From: Clostridium sp. SY8519
GTDB lineage: Bacteria > Bacillota > Clostridia > Lachnospirales > Lachnospiraceae
DNA: 64,000 nucleotides
Assembly: GCF_000270305.1 (NCBI RefSeq)
Contig: NC_015737.1
Span: 244,501-308,500 of the forward strand
Direction: 5' to 3'
This document shows positions 16,083 through 25,374 of this stretch, piece after piece. Both the position numbers and the translations under genes were made by a program. Under the pieces are notes generated by a model that was not told the DNA's origin, did no database searches, and saw nothing but the letters and a program-made list of their open reading frames with translations. Each line of letters begins with the position of its first letter. Position 1 is the stretch's first letter.

Positions 16083-18041
16083 CTATTTTTCATCCTTTAC
16101 TTCAATCCGACGGATTTCCTTGGTGCGGATCTCCCGGCAGATTGCGTCAATGAATTCCTGCAGAGGCTTTACGCCCTCATCTCCGGCATAGCGGCTGCGC
16201 ACAGACACGGTGCCGTTCTCTGCTTCCTGCTGTCCCACTACCAGCATATACGGAATGCGTTTCAGGCGGGCTTCCCGGATCTTGAATCCGATCTTCTCGG
16301 AACGGTTATCCGCTGTGGCATCGATCCCGTTCTTTTTCAGTTCTTCGCATACCTGACGGGCATAATCTGCGTATTTTTCCGAAATAGACAGCACGCGCAC
16401 CTGTTCCGGGCAGAGCCAGGTCGGGAACATGCCGGCATACTTCTCAATCAGCCAGGCCAGAGTACGCTCATAACATCCCAGAGAGGTTCTGTGGATGACA
16501 TACGGGCGGACTTTCTCACCGCTCTGATCGATAAAGTACATGTCGAAATTTTCGGCAATCGCACAGTCTAACTGAATGGTGATCATGGTATCTTCTTTGC
16601 CGTAGACATTCTTTGCCTGAATATCAATCTTCGGGCCATAGAACGCGGCTTCTCCTTCTGCCTCTGTAAAGGGCAGATCATTTTCTACCAGAATCCGGCG
16701 GAGCGCTCCCTGGGATTTTTCCCAGTATTCCTCATCGCCCAGATATTTTTCCCTATTTGACGGATCCCATTTGGAAAGCCGATAGGTCACATCATCCTGC
16801 AGACCCAGGGTCTTTAATACGTAATTTGCCAGATTCAGACAGTTGCTCAGCTCTTCCTCCGTCTGATCCGGGCGGATAATGTTATGTCCTTCGGAAATCG
16901 TAAACTGACGGACTCTGGTCAGGCCGTGCATCTCTCCGGAATCTTCCTTCCGGAACAGGGTGGAAGTCTCTCCCATGCGGTACGGAAGATCCCGGTAAGA
17001 TTTCTGTGTGTTTTTATATACATAATACTGGAACGGGCAGGTCATGGGACGGAGAGCCATAACATCCTTGTCCTGCGGATCGCCCAGAATGAACATGTCT
17101 TCCAGGTAATGATCCCAGTGTCCGGAAATCCGATACAGGTCATTTTTGGCCATCAGCGGGGTTTTCGTTCTGACATAGCCCCATTCCCGGTCTTCCAGAT
17201 CTTCAATCCAGCGCTGCAGCTTCATGATGACCTTGGTTCCGTTCGGGAGCATCAGCGGGAGCCCCTGACCGATCACATCCACTGTGGTAAACAGCTCCAT
17301 CTCGCGTCCCAGCTTATTGTGATCTCTGTTGCGGCGGTCCGCCAGGTCTTCCAGGTACGCATTCAGCTCCTCTTTCTTATTAAATGCAGTGCCGTAAATA
17401 CGCTGCAGCTGGGCCCGGTCCGAATCTCCCCGCCAGTACGCCATGGAGGAAGAGGTCAGTTTGAAGGCTTTGATGCCTTTGGTCCGCATCAGATGCGGTC
17501 CGGCGCACAGATCTACGAATCCGTCCTGATCGTAGAAAGAAATTTCCGCGTCTTCCGGCAGATCCTGGATCAGTTCCACTTTGTAGGGTTCATTTCTGTC
17601 CTGCATGAATTTAATGGCTTCTGCCCGCGGCAGAGTGAACCGCTTCAGTTCATGCCCCTCTTTGATGATTTTTTTCATTTCTTTTTCCAGGCGGTCCAGA
17701 TCCTCTCTGGAAAAGGGTTCCGCGTCAAAATCATAATAAAAGCCCTCGTCAATCGCCGGTCCGATCGCCAGCTTGGCTTCCGGGAAAAGACGCTTCACAG
17801 CTTCGGCCAGAACATGGGAAGCGGTATGCCGAACCGTACGTAAGCCTTCCGGATCCGCAGCGGTCAGAATATTCAGGGAAGCGTCTTCGCTGATCACGGT
17901 ACGCAGATCCGCCACTTCGCCGTTGATTTCTCCCGCGCAGGCATTTCTGGCCAGGCCTTCACTGATATCACGGGCAATTTCATAGACACTTCTGGGGCTG
18001 TCGTATTCTTTTACCGAACCATCTTTTAATGTAATTTTCAT
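16083..18041 (-). CDS. thrS: Threonyl-tRNA synthetase
   Basis: A class II synthetase that charges tRNA-Thr. The 652-residue protein has an N-terminal TGS domain (1-62), the editing domain with HTASHVLAEAVKRLFP, the catalytic core with MRPMTCPFQYYVY and motif 2 RMGETSTLFRKEDSGEMHGLTRVR, and a C-terminal HGTP anticodon-binding domain. An open frame extends 85 codons upstream, but the ATG at 18041 has AAGGAG six bases ahead and begins the TGS domain directly. Only 64 bases separate it from the SEC-C gene, too few for the T-box leader common for thrS in Firmicutes, so it is probably co-transcribed with that gene. Confidence 0.97.
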   Translation of the reverse strand: MKITLKDGSVKEYDSPRSVYEIARDISEGLARNACAGEINGEVADLRTVISEDASLNILTAADPEGLRTVRHTASHVLAEAVKRLFPEAKLAIGPAIDEGFYYDFDAEPFSREDLDRLEKEMKKIIKEGHELKRFTLPRAEAIKFMQDRNEPYKVELIQDLPEDAEISFYDQDGFVDLCAGPHLMRTKGIKAFKLTSSSMAYWRGDSDRAQLQRIYGTAFNKKEELNAYLEDLADRRNRDHNKLGREMELFTTVDVIGQGLPLMLPNGTKVIMKLQRWIEDLEDREWGYVRTKTPLMAKNDLYRISGHWDHYLEDMFILGDPQDKDVMALRPMTCPFQYYVYKNTQKSYRDLPYRMGETSTLFRKEDSGEMHGLTRVRQFTISEGHNIIRPDQTEEELSNCLNLANYVLKTLGLQDDVTYRLSKWDPSNREKYLGDEEYWEKSQGALRRILVENDLPFTEAEGEAAFYGPKIDIQAKNVYGKEDTMITIQLDCAIAENFDMYFIDQSGEKVRPYVIHRTSLGCYERTLAWLIEKYAGMFPTWLCPEQVRVLSISEKYADYARQVCEELKKNGIDATADNRSEKIGFKIREARLKRIPYMLVVGQQEAENGTVSVRSRYAGDEGVKPLQEFIDAICREIRTKEIRRIEVKDEK

Positions 18042-18105
18042 AGTATTCTCCTTCACGATGCGCAAGCACACAAACGCCTGTCGCATGTCAGCTCTGCCGC
18101 CGAAT

Positions 18106-18612
18106 TCACTTGTTTCTGCCGCAGCATTTTTTGTATTTTTTACCGCTGCCGCAGGGACACGGATCATTTGGGTATACTTTCGGCGCCTTGCGGATGATGC
18201 CTGCCTGTTTCTGCTCCCGATACAGTTCGGAACGCTTTTCCTCAGAAAAGATCTCCTTCCACTGCGGCAGTTCATACAGCCAGTCTGCTTTGGCATCTAC
18301 CATATTTTTATAAAGTTTTTCCTTGTCAAATTCCAGGCTGACCCGGGAATCTTCCGTCAGGTCTTCCAGGTCATTGGGCGTCTTCAGACTCTCGTCAATG
18401 CCGTCCAGGAACCCTACCATCGCCATCACATCCAGGTCAAAACGATCTGCCAGCTCTTTTACCGTTCCTTCTACAATCTCATCCGGATTGGACAGAAGCT
18501 TTTCATATACACCCTTCTCCAGCTGGAAATAACGGTTCCAGAAATCCTGAAGCGCTGTTCTATCTGCTTTCTCATTAAAGGCAATTGCCTGCCACTCCTG
18601 TAATAATCCCAT
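18106..18612 (-). CDS. SEC-C motif protein
   Basis: A 168-residue acidic helical protein ending in a SEC-C zinc-binding motif ([16 protein letters not shown]), the same module found at the C-terminus of SecA and in YecA-like proteins. The rest (helices with many Glu and Asp) resembles uncharacterised clostridial SEC-C proteins and gives no enzymatic motif. In SecA the motif binds zinc and helps contact SecB or ribosomes; whether this protein does so is unknown. It has its own promoter and seems to lead a thrS-lgt operon. Confidence 0.85.
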   Translation of the reverse strand: MGLLQEWQAIAFNEKADRTALQDFWNRYFQLEKGVYEKLLSNPDEIVEGTVKELADRFDLDVMAMVGFLDGIDESLKTPNDLEDLTEDSRVSLEFDKEKLYKNMVDAKADWLYELPQWKEIFSEEKRSELYREQKQAGIIRKAPKVYPNDPCPCGSGKKYKKCCGRNK

Positions 18613-18669
18613 AGAGGTTCTCCTTTGTGTTTGGTTTCAGTTCTGCTGTTCTGCAGTTACACAGCAAAC

Positions 18670-18698
18670 AGTATACCGCACTTTTTTTTATTTTTCAA
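18670..18698 (-). promoter_or_regulatory. Promoter of the SEC-C gene (and thrS-lgt)
   Basis: TTGAAA (18693-18698), 17 bases with an A8 tract, and TATACT (18670-18675) on the minus strand. Confidence 0.7.
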
Positions 18699-18750
18699 TC
18701 CTGTAACTCCCTCTCCCGTGTCCCCGGCCGTTTTCGCCGGCACTCTCTTC

Positions 18751-18779
18751 TTGACAAGGGGATGCAAATCAGAAACAAT
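18751..18779 (+). promoter_or_regulatory. Promoter of the small membrane protein gene
   Basis: TTGACA (18751-18756), 17 bases and AACAAT (18774-18779) on the plus strand. The -10 is 4/6. Confidence 0.5.
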
Positions 18780-18802
18780 AGAACAAACGGAGGTAAGAAC
18801 TA

Positions 18803-19084
18803 TTGAAAACAGTGAAACGAATCCTGGCCATTCTGGGCCTCGTCCTCATTATCGGCCTTTTTGCCGCCACAATCATCCTGGCCGTCGCCGGCAGCCCGAA
18901 CACCTTTCCCCTCTTCTGTCTGTCCCTTGTGGCCCTGATTGTGGTCCCGGTACTGCTCTGGGCCTATACGTTTATCTACCGGCTTCTGTCCGGACGCAGT
19001 GACCGTCCGGAACTGCCGGCAGATCCCAAAAAAACGCCCAAAAACGAACTGCCCCCGTCAGAAGACAGGAACTCCTCTGACTGA
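18803..19084 (+). CDS. Small two-helix membrane protein, function unknown
   Basis: A 93-residue protein with two hydrophobic segments (about 8-29 and 36-62) and a Pro/Lys/Glu-rich hydrophilic tail, probably cytoplasmic. I do not recognise a family. The start is a TTG at 18803 preceded by GGAGG at nine bases spacing; no ATG is nearby, so the start rests on the ribosome binding site. It stands alone on the plus strand between two minus-strand operons, with a promoter upstream and a strong terminator downstream, which supports it being a real gene. Confidence 0.65.
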   Translation: MKTVKRILAILGLVLIIGLFAATIILAVAGSPNTFPLFCLSLVALIVVPVLLWAYTFIYRLLSGRSDRPELPADPKKTPKNELPPSEDRNSSD

Positions 19085-19130
19085 CACACCTTCTCCCCAG
19101 CGTCTGGATCCCTTTGGCCAATTGCGCAGA

Positions 19131-19174
19131 CTGCCGCCCGGGCCGGAAAATTCCGGCCCGGACGGCAGTTTTTT
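19131..19174 (+). terminator. Terminator of the small membrane protein gene
   Basis: A GC-rich stem CTGCCG(C)CCGGGCCGGAA paired with its complement is followed by TTTTTT on the plus strand. It also faces the end of purA, but without a U-run on that side. Confidence 0.85.
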
Positions 19175-19209
19175 CATACATCCGAAAAATCTCCGGCTCT
19201 GTATCTGTA

Positions 19210-20490
19210 TTATTTATTGCGGTAAATAATATCCTCACGGCCCGGGCCGTTGGATACCATGGTGATCGGGAATCCGATCTGCTCTTCGATAAACTCGATA
19301 TAATTGCGGCAGTTCTCCGGAAGATCTTCGTATTTCCGGATACCGGTAATGTCACATTTCCATCCGGGAAGCTTTTTGTAGACCGGTTTTGCCCGGTTCA
19401 GGCGTGGTGTGTTGGGAAACTCTGTGGTCTCTTCGCCATCAATTTCATAGGCGACGCACACCGGGATCTCGTCCAGATATCCCAGCACATCCAGTACGGT
19501 AAACGCCACATCCGTAGCGCCCTGCAGGCGGCAGCCGTATTTGCTTGCCACGCAGTCAAACCATCCCATACGTCTGGGTCTTCCGGTTGTGGCGCCATAT
19601 TCTCCGCCGTCACCGCCGCGGCGTCTCAGTTCCTCTGCTTCGTCACCGAAAATCTCGCTGACAAAGTCCCCGCCGCCTACTGCGCTGGAGTATGCCTTGC
19701 ATACCGTAATAATCTGCTTGATTTCGTAAGGCGGGATACCGGCTCCGATGGCGCCGTAGGCTGCCAGTGTGGATGAGGATGTCACCATGGGATAGATGCC
19801 GTGATCCGGATCTTTCATCGTGCCCAGCTGGCCTTCCAGAAGAATCTCTTTTCCTTCTTTTCTGGCCTGTGCAAGATAAGAAGACACATCGCAGACATAG
19901 GGCGCGATCATCTCACGGTATTTTTTACAGGTTTCCACGATGCCGTCCACGGTCAGCAGCGGTTTGTGGTACAGATGCTCCAGGAGGACATTCTTTCTGT
20001 CACATACGGTCTGCGCCTTTTCCCGGATCAGATCGTCATCAAACAGTTCGCATACCTGGAATCCGATTTTCGCGTATTTATCGGAATAAAACGGGGCAAT
20101 TCCGGACTTTGTGGATCCGAAGGACTTGCCGCCCAGACGTTCCTCTTCATACTGATCAAACAGGACATGATAGGGCATTACCACCTGTGCCCGGTCAGAA
20201 ACCAGGATTCTCGGTTTCGGCACACCGCGGCTGACGATATCATCCAGTTCTCCGATCAGTTTTTCAATATCCAGCGCTACACCATTGCCGATGATGCTGG
20301 TTGTGTGAGAATAAAAACACCCGGAAGGAAGTGTATGCAGGGCAAATTTACCGTATTCGTTGACAATTGTATGTCCCGCATTGGCACCGCCCTGAAAACG
20401 GATAATAATATCCGCTTTTTCCGCAAGCATGTCTGTGATCTTGCCTTTTCCTTCGTCTCCCCAGTTCGCGCCTACCACTGCTTTAACCAT
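19210..20490 (-). CDS. purA: Adenylosuccinate synthetase
   Basis: The cytosolic enzyme that joins IMP and aspartate with GTP to form adenylosuccinate on the way to AMP. The 426-residue protein has the GTP-binding NWGDEGKGK (9-17), the nearby catalytic His in GGANAGHTIV, the conserved LLEGQLGTMKDPDHGIYPMVTSS block and a TTGRPRRMGWFDCVASKYG segment. In most PurA the block reads [21 protein letters not shown]; the LGTMKDP form belongs to a clostridial subgroup. AAAGGAGG precedes the ATG. It is a single gene; the -35/-10 pair upstream is weak. Confidence 0.96.
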   Translation of the reverse strand: MVKAVVGANWGDEGKGKITDMLAEKADIIIRFQGGANAGHTIVNEYGKFALHTLPSGCFYSHTTSIIGNGVALDIEKLIGELDDIVSRGVPKPRILVSDRAQVVMPYHVLFDQYEEERLGGKSFGSTKSGIAPFYSDKYAKIGFQVCELFDDDLIREKAQTVCDRKNVLLEHLYHKPLLTVDGIVETCKKYREMIAPYVCDVSSYLAQARKEGKEILLEGQLGTMKDPDHGIYPMVTSSSTLAAYGAIGAGIPPYEIKQIITVCKAYSSAVGGGDFVSEIFGDEAEELRRRGGDGGEYGATTGRPRRMGWFDCVASKYGCRLQGATDVAFTVLDVLGYLDEIPVCVAYEIDGEETTEFPNTPRLNRAKPVYKKLPGWKCDITGIRKYEDLPENCRNYIEFIEEQIGFPITMVSNGPGREDIIYRNK

Positions 20491-20526
20491 TAAAAAGTTC
20501 CTCCTTTTTGCTTCTCGAGCTTCGTG

Positions 20527-20554
20527 TGATTACACTGCTGTCTGTAAATAACAA
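20527..20554 (-). promoter_or_regulatory. Possible purA promoter
   Basis: TTGTTA (20549-20554), 16 bases and TAATCA (20527-20532) on the minus strand. This is a marginal match; no purine riboswitch or PurR box was recognised. Confidence 0.3.
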
Positions 20555-20643
20555 CCTTTTCTTCTCACGTTTTCCCGCGGCGGAAAAGATCTGTGTCTGT
20601 ACTGCCGGCCGTCATGATTTGCTTCCGGTTTACGCCGAATGCC

Positions 20644-21072
20644 TTATTCTGCCAGCAGTTCCTTGTCTTCAAGAACCGACAGATGAAAAAACGTGAATGT
20701 GGCAAAGGCTATGATTTTGTCATTTTCATTGGTAAGTACCACTTCATATACACCGGTTTTTTTCCCGCTTTTGATTTCCCGGGCTTCTCCGATTAACTTG
20801 CGGCAGTTCATGGCCGGATTCAGATAGTTGATGGTTCCGGACAATGTGGTCACCCGATAGCCCCGTGTCGTGGCAGCCGTGCCTGCAATGGTATCGCACA
20901 TGGAAAACAGTACGCCCCCATGGGTGGAACCGATGGGATTTCCGTGGCGGGAGGGATCCAGCTCCAGCTCACCCCTGGCATACCCTTCGGATGCCTTCGT
21001 AAGCTTCATCCCCACCAGACGGATAAAGGCGTTGTTTTCTACACGCTCCTTCATTAATTTGTCAAAATTCAA
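20644..21072 (-). CDS. PaaI/hotdog-fold thioesterase family protein
   Basis: A 142-residue single hotdog-fold protein of the PaaI/YdiI acyl-CoA thioesterase group. The signature is NPIGSTHGGVLFSMCDTIAG (about residues 45-64), with the HGG loop over the active site and the acidic residue (Asp) in the following helix. Later strands include a TLSGTINYLNP block. Such enzymes hydrolyse acyl- or aroyl-CoA thioesters; the substrate is not predictable. The start appears to be TTG at 21072 with a weak AGGT ahead. It follows the DegV gene by 21 bases and is probably co-transcribed with it. Confidence 0.8.
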   Translation of the reverse strand: MNFDKLMKERVENNAFIRLVGMKLTKASEGYARGELELDPSRHGNPIGSTHGGVLFSMCDTIAGTAATTRGYRVTTLSGTINYLNPAMNCRKLIGEAREIKSGKKTGVYEVVLTNENDKIIAFATFTFFHLSVLEDKELLAE

Positions 21073-21093
21073 TTTGATTACCTGTTTCCTTTA

Positions 21094-22131
21094 TTACTTC
21101 TGTCCTGCGGCTTCCCGGGCGGCTTTCATCTCTTCTTCCGCTTTTTTCATGTTTTCCGCGGCTTTTTCCACACGCTTTTCCGCGCGCTCTACCCGTTTGG
21201 CTGCTTTTTCTTTTTCTTCGGTTTCTTTTTTGTCTGCTTTGTCCAGTTTTTTCTGTGTTCTGGAATCCAGCGGAATTGCCTTCGTGGCCGTAACCGCCAG
21301 TGAGCCGGGTCCGATATGGCAGGAAATGCTTAAAGACAGCGGCTGCATGACAATCTCATGATTGGGGAATACCTGCTGTACTTCTTCCTTGAACTTCAGC
21401 GCCGCATCCAGATCATGGGTATAGGACATGGAAATATGGATGCCTGTCCCGTCTGCCGAGCCGAATCGGTCTCTGCAGTCGTCCTGGATCTGACGGATCA
21501 TAATGCTTTTCGCCTGTTTCACCGTTCTGGCCTTGGCGAAAGCGTCCAGCTTCTCTCCCTGAATCTGCAGGACCGGTTTCAGCCGGAGCAGAGTCCCCAG
21601 CGCAGCTGCCGCCGGCGTAATGCGGCCGCCCTTCTTCAGGTACTGCAGCGTATCTAACATAATATAGATACTGGATTCCATCTTGTTTTCCATCAGGGCG
21701 TCATAGATTTCCTGCCCGCTTTTGCCTGCTTTCGCAAGCATCAGGGCATCCAGAACCGACTGGCGCTGGGTCACGGAAATCCGCTGATTGTCCACCACAA
21801 ACACCTTTCCGTCATAGTCCTGTGCCAGCATAGTTGCCGTCGAGCAGGTACTGGACAGCCCGGAAGACATGGGAATGCAGATCACCTCATCGTGGGTCTC
21901 CAGCAGTTTGTCCCAGGTATCCGTAAAGTCTGCGGGCGATGGTGCGGATGTATGAATGTCCGCGCCTTCGGTGAGCCGTTCATAGAATTGCTCCTGTGTC
22001 AGCGTAATATCCTCCAGGAAAAGCTCCCCGTTAATAAAAAAGGGCATAGGCATCACCGTAACGCCAAGTCTGCCGGCTTCTGCCTGTGTAATGCCGCTGT
22101 TGCTGTCTGTCAAAATCGCTATTTTACTCAA
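21094..22131 (-). CDS. DegV family fatty-acid-binding protein with a charged C-terminal coiled coil
   Basis: DegV/FakB proteins bind a fatty acid and present it to the kinase FakA. The 345-residue product begins KIAILTDSNSGIT and has the family blocks IHTSAPSP, SSGLSSTCSTATM and LKKGGRI, then a SLSISCHIGPGSLAV stretch matching the GPGxxG ending. After the usual end of the family (about residue 285) comes a tail of some 55 residues rich in Lys, Glu and Ala in heptad-like order, predicted to be coiled coil. The frame is open 32 codons further, but a TTG at 22131 after AGGTGG gives the normal DegV N-terminus. A promoter lies 90 bases upstream. Confidence 0.85.
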   Translation of the reverse strand: MSKIAILTDSNSGITQAEAGRLGVTVMPMPFFINGELFLEDITLTQEQFYERLTEGADIHTSAPSPADFTDTWDKLLETHDEVICIPMSSGLSSTCSTATMLAQDYDGKVFVVDNQRISVTQRQSVLDALMLAKAGKSGQEIYDALMENKMESSIYIMLDTLQYLKKGGRITPAAAALGTLLRLKPVLQIQGEKLDAFAKARTVKQAKSIMIRQIQDDCRDRFGSADGTGIHISMSYTHDLDAALKFKEEVQQVFPNHEIVMQPLSLSISCHIGPGSLAVTATKAIPLDSRTQKKLDKADKKETEEKEKAAKRVERAEKRVEKAAENMKKAEEEMKAAREAAGQK

Positions 22132-22217
22132 AAAACCACCTGTTTCCTTCGTAAGTGTGCGAAGCAGTTTCGCATCAATTCCTTCTGTGTATCCCTGTCT
22201 GCAGGCATACACAAAAG

Positions 22218-22246
22218 ATACTAACATAAATATTTGTAAGATACAA
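22218..22246 (-). promoter_or_regulatory. Promoter of the DegV-thioesterase pair
   Basis: TTGTAT (22241-22246), 17 bases and TAGTAT (22218-22223), with a TG one base ahead of the -10, on the minus strand. Its position inside the longer open frame supports the TTG start at 22131. Confidence 0.6.
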
Positions 22247-22285
22247 GCCAGACTTCACCCTTCCGCACGCCCTTCCCGGCACAGG

Positions 22286-22343
22286 AAAACCCCGGATCTG
22301 TCCCCTGAGGATGCAATCCTCAAAGGGCAGATTCGGGGTTTTT
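22286..22343 (-). terminator. groESL terminator
   Basis: On the minus strand a long stem (AAAACCCCG.ATCTG..CC / complement) with a short loop is followed by GGGGTTTTCC. The stem is about 24 bp with a few mismatches. Confidence 0.8.
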
Positions 22344-22372
22344 CGTATCTCATTCAGCGGACAGCGGATGCA

Positions 22373-24010
<1,638 letters not shown>

Positions 24011-24055
24011 TTACCTCCGAAAAAAAATATAGAAAAAAATCAGATATGTCTGTCA

Positions 24056-24328
24056 TTACTCTACGACTGCAAGGATATCATCCTGGCGGACAATGATGTA
24101 CTCTTCCCCTTCCAGTTTGACTTCGTTGCCTGCATATTTGGAATAAATTACTTTATCTCCTGCCTTTACCTGCATTTCCACATCTTTGGTTCCAGGTCCC
24201 ACGGCGATGATTTCTGCTTCCTGGGGTTTTTCCTGGGCTGTACCGGTAAGGATAATGCCTGATTTGGTCTTTTCTTCTGCTTCTAACTGTTTTAATACCA
24301 CTCTGTCAGCTAAAGGTACTAACTTCAT
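24056..24328 (-). CDS. groS: Co-chaperonin GroES
   Basis: The 10-kDa lid of the GroEL cage. The 90-residue protein begins KLVPLADRVVLKQLE, contains the mobile loop TKSGIILTGTAQEKPQ and ends VRQDDILAVVE, as typical for the family. AAGGAGG lies before the ATG. It is the first gene of the groESL operon, downstream of a promoter and CIRCE operator. Confidence 0.98.
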   Translation of the reverse strand: MKLVPLADRVVLKQLEAEEKTKSGIILTGTAQEKPQEAEIIAVGPGTKDVEMQVKAGDKVIYSKYAGNEVKLEGEEYIIVRQDDILAVVE

Positions 24329-24370
24329 TCTGCTGTCCTCCTTATTTCGAATAAGATCTGGTTTGATTTG

Positions 24371-24397
24371 TTAGCACTCATTTTATCTGAGTGCTAA
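24371..24397. promoter_or_regulatory. CIRCE operator (HrcA site)
   Basis: TTAGCACTC, nine bases, GAGTGCTAA: a perfect CIRCE inverted repeat. It lies just after the predicted transcription start of groESL. HrcA repressor binding here keeps the operon low until heat or folding stress. Confidence 0.97.
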
Positions 24398-24409
24398 CCA
24401 ACTGAGACT

Positions 24410-24438
24410 ATATTAGTTTTTTTACCATTGAGAAGCAA
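24410..24438 (-). promoter_or_regulatory. groESL promoter
   Basis: TTGCTT (24433-24438), 17 bases and TAATAT (24410-24415) on the minus strand, directly upstream of CIRCE. Confidence 0.7.
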
Positions 24439-24564
24439 CTTTGCATATTACGGTATATTCCTGCTTTTTATGCTCTTATATGAATTTTTCTTCTGTTTTC
24501 TCTTATTTTCTCTTTCTTTCTCCTTCTATTCCTCTCCGCGCTGCATCCGGAATCTTTCCGCATG

Positions 24565-25344
24565 TCAGATCAGCTGAAAATGCTGCAGGGCATGATAGAT
24601 CCCCGCCTCATGGATATCATCCGTGATATAATCCGCTGCTTCCAGCGCCGGTGTCCGGCTGTTGCCCATGGCAATTCCGTATTGGGCGTACTGCAGCATC
24701 TCCACATCATTGGCGCCGTCGCCGAAGCTGTAGGTCTCCGTCTGGTCAATTCCTGCCGCCCGGCAGACTGCGCGGATCGCGGTTGCCTTGCTGTATCCCT
24801 TCGGCACCAGCTCCATAGCCGCGCCGTCATGATCCAGGATGTGATAATCTTCTGATAATTCTTCCGCTGCCTCCCGGTAATTCAGGCCGCGGATTGCCGC
24901 GGAAAATTTCTGGCATTCCCAGTCGGCACTGTTTCCGCGAATCGGACGGATAATCGGCGCTTCCTTATGGTAAAGCCATGCGCCGTAGGGATCCCGGCAG
25001 ATCATGTCTTCATCCATATAAAGCCAGTGCCGCCCCTCCATAATCAGCGGAAGCTCATGCCGGTAGCAGATATCCACGGTTTTTTCCGCCAGTTCCCGGC
25101 TTAACTGATGATAAACGATATCCTGCCCGTGATAAATCACATGGGTCCCGCACCCGCACAGAATCCCGTCAAACTCCATAGAAAGAAGGTTCGGATCATG
25201 AATATAGGCCTTGGTCCTGCCGGAATTCAGGAATACCTGATGTCCGTTTTCCTTGGCCTGCCGGATTCCTTCCCTTGTACTGTCTTCGATTTTGTGTTCC
25301 CTGTCCAGCAGGGTTCCGTCAATGTCAAAAAAAATTGCTGCCAC
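24565..25344 (-). CDS. HAD superfamily phosphatase, Cof type
   Basis: A 259-residue class IIB HAD hydrolase. Motif I is DIDGT (D7 nucleophile, D9), motif II is the SGR after FLN, and motif IV is the acidic GDGANDVEML, with a C2-type cap between. Cof-type enzymes dephosphorylate sugar phosphates, FMN or thiamin intermediates; specificity is not readable. The start is GTG at 25344 with GGGGAG upstream. It follows folC by 30 bases and may be in the same transcript. No clear terminator follows; a polypurine stretch lies between it and the groESL promoter. Confidence 0.88.
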   Translation of the reverse strand: MAAIFFDIDGTLLDREHKIEDSTREGIRQAKENGHQVFLNSGRTKAYIHDPNLLSMEFDGILCGCGTHVIYHGQDIVYHQLSRELAEKTVDICYRHELPLIMEGRHWLYMDEDMICRDPYGAWLYHKEAPIIRPIRGNSADWECQKFSAAIRGLNYREAAEELSEDYHILDHDGAAMELVPKGYSKATAIRAVCRAAGIDQTETYSFGDGANDVEMLQYAQYGIAMGNSRTPALEAADYITDDIHEAGIYHALQHFQLI

Positions 25345-25374
25345 AGTTCTCCCCTGTATGATTTTTCTTTCTGT

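Noticed and set aside
18042-18105. T-box leader before thrS
   Set aside because: The gap is 64 bases and has no T-box sequence or terminator; the same holds for the 177-base gap before argS.
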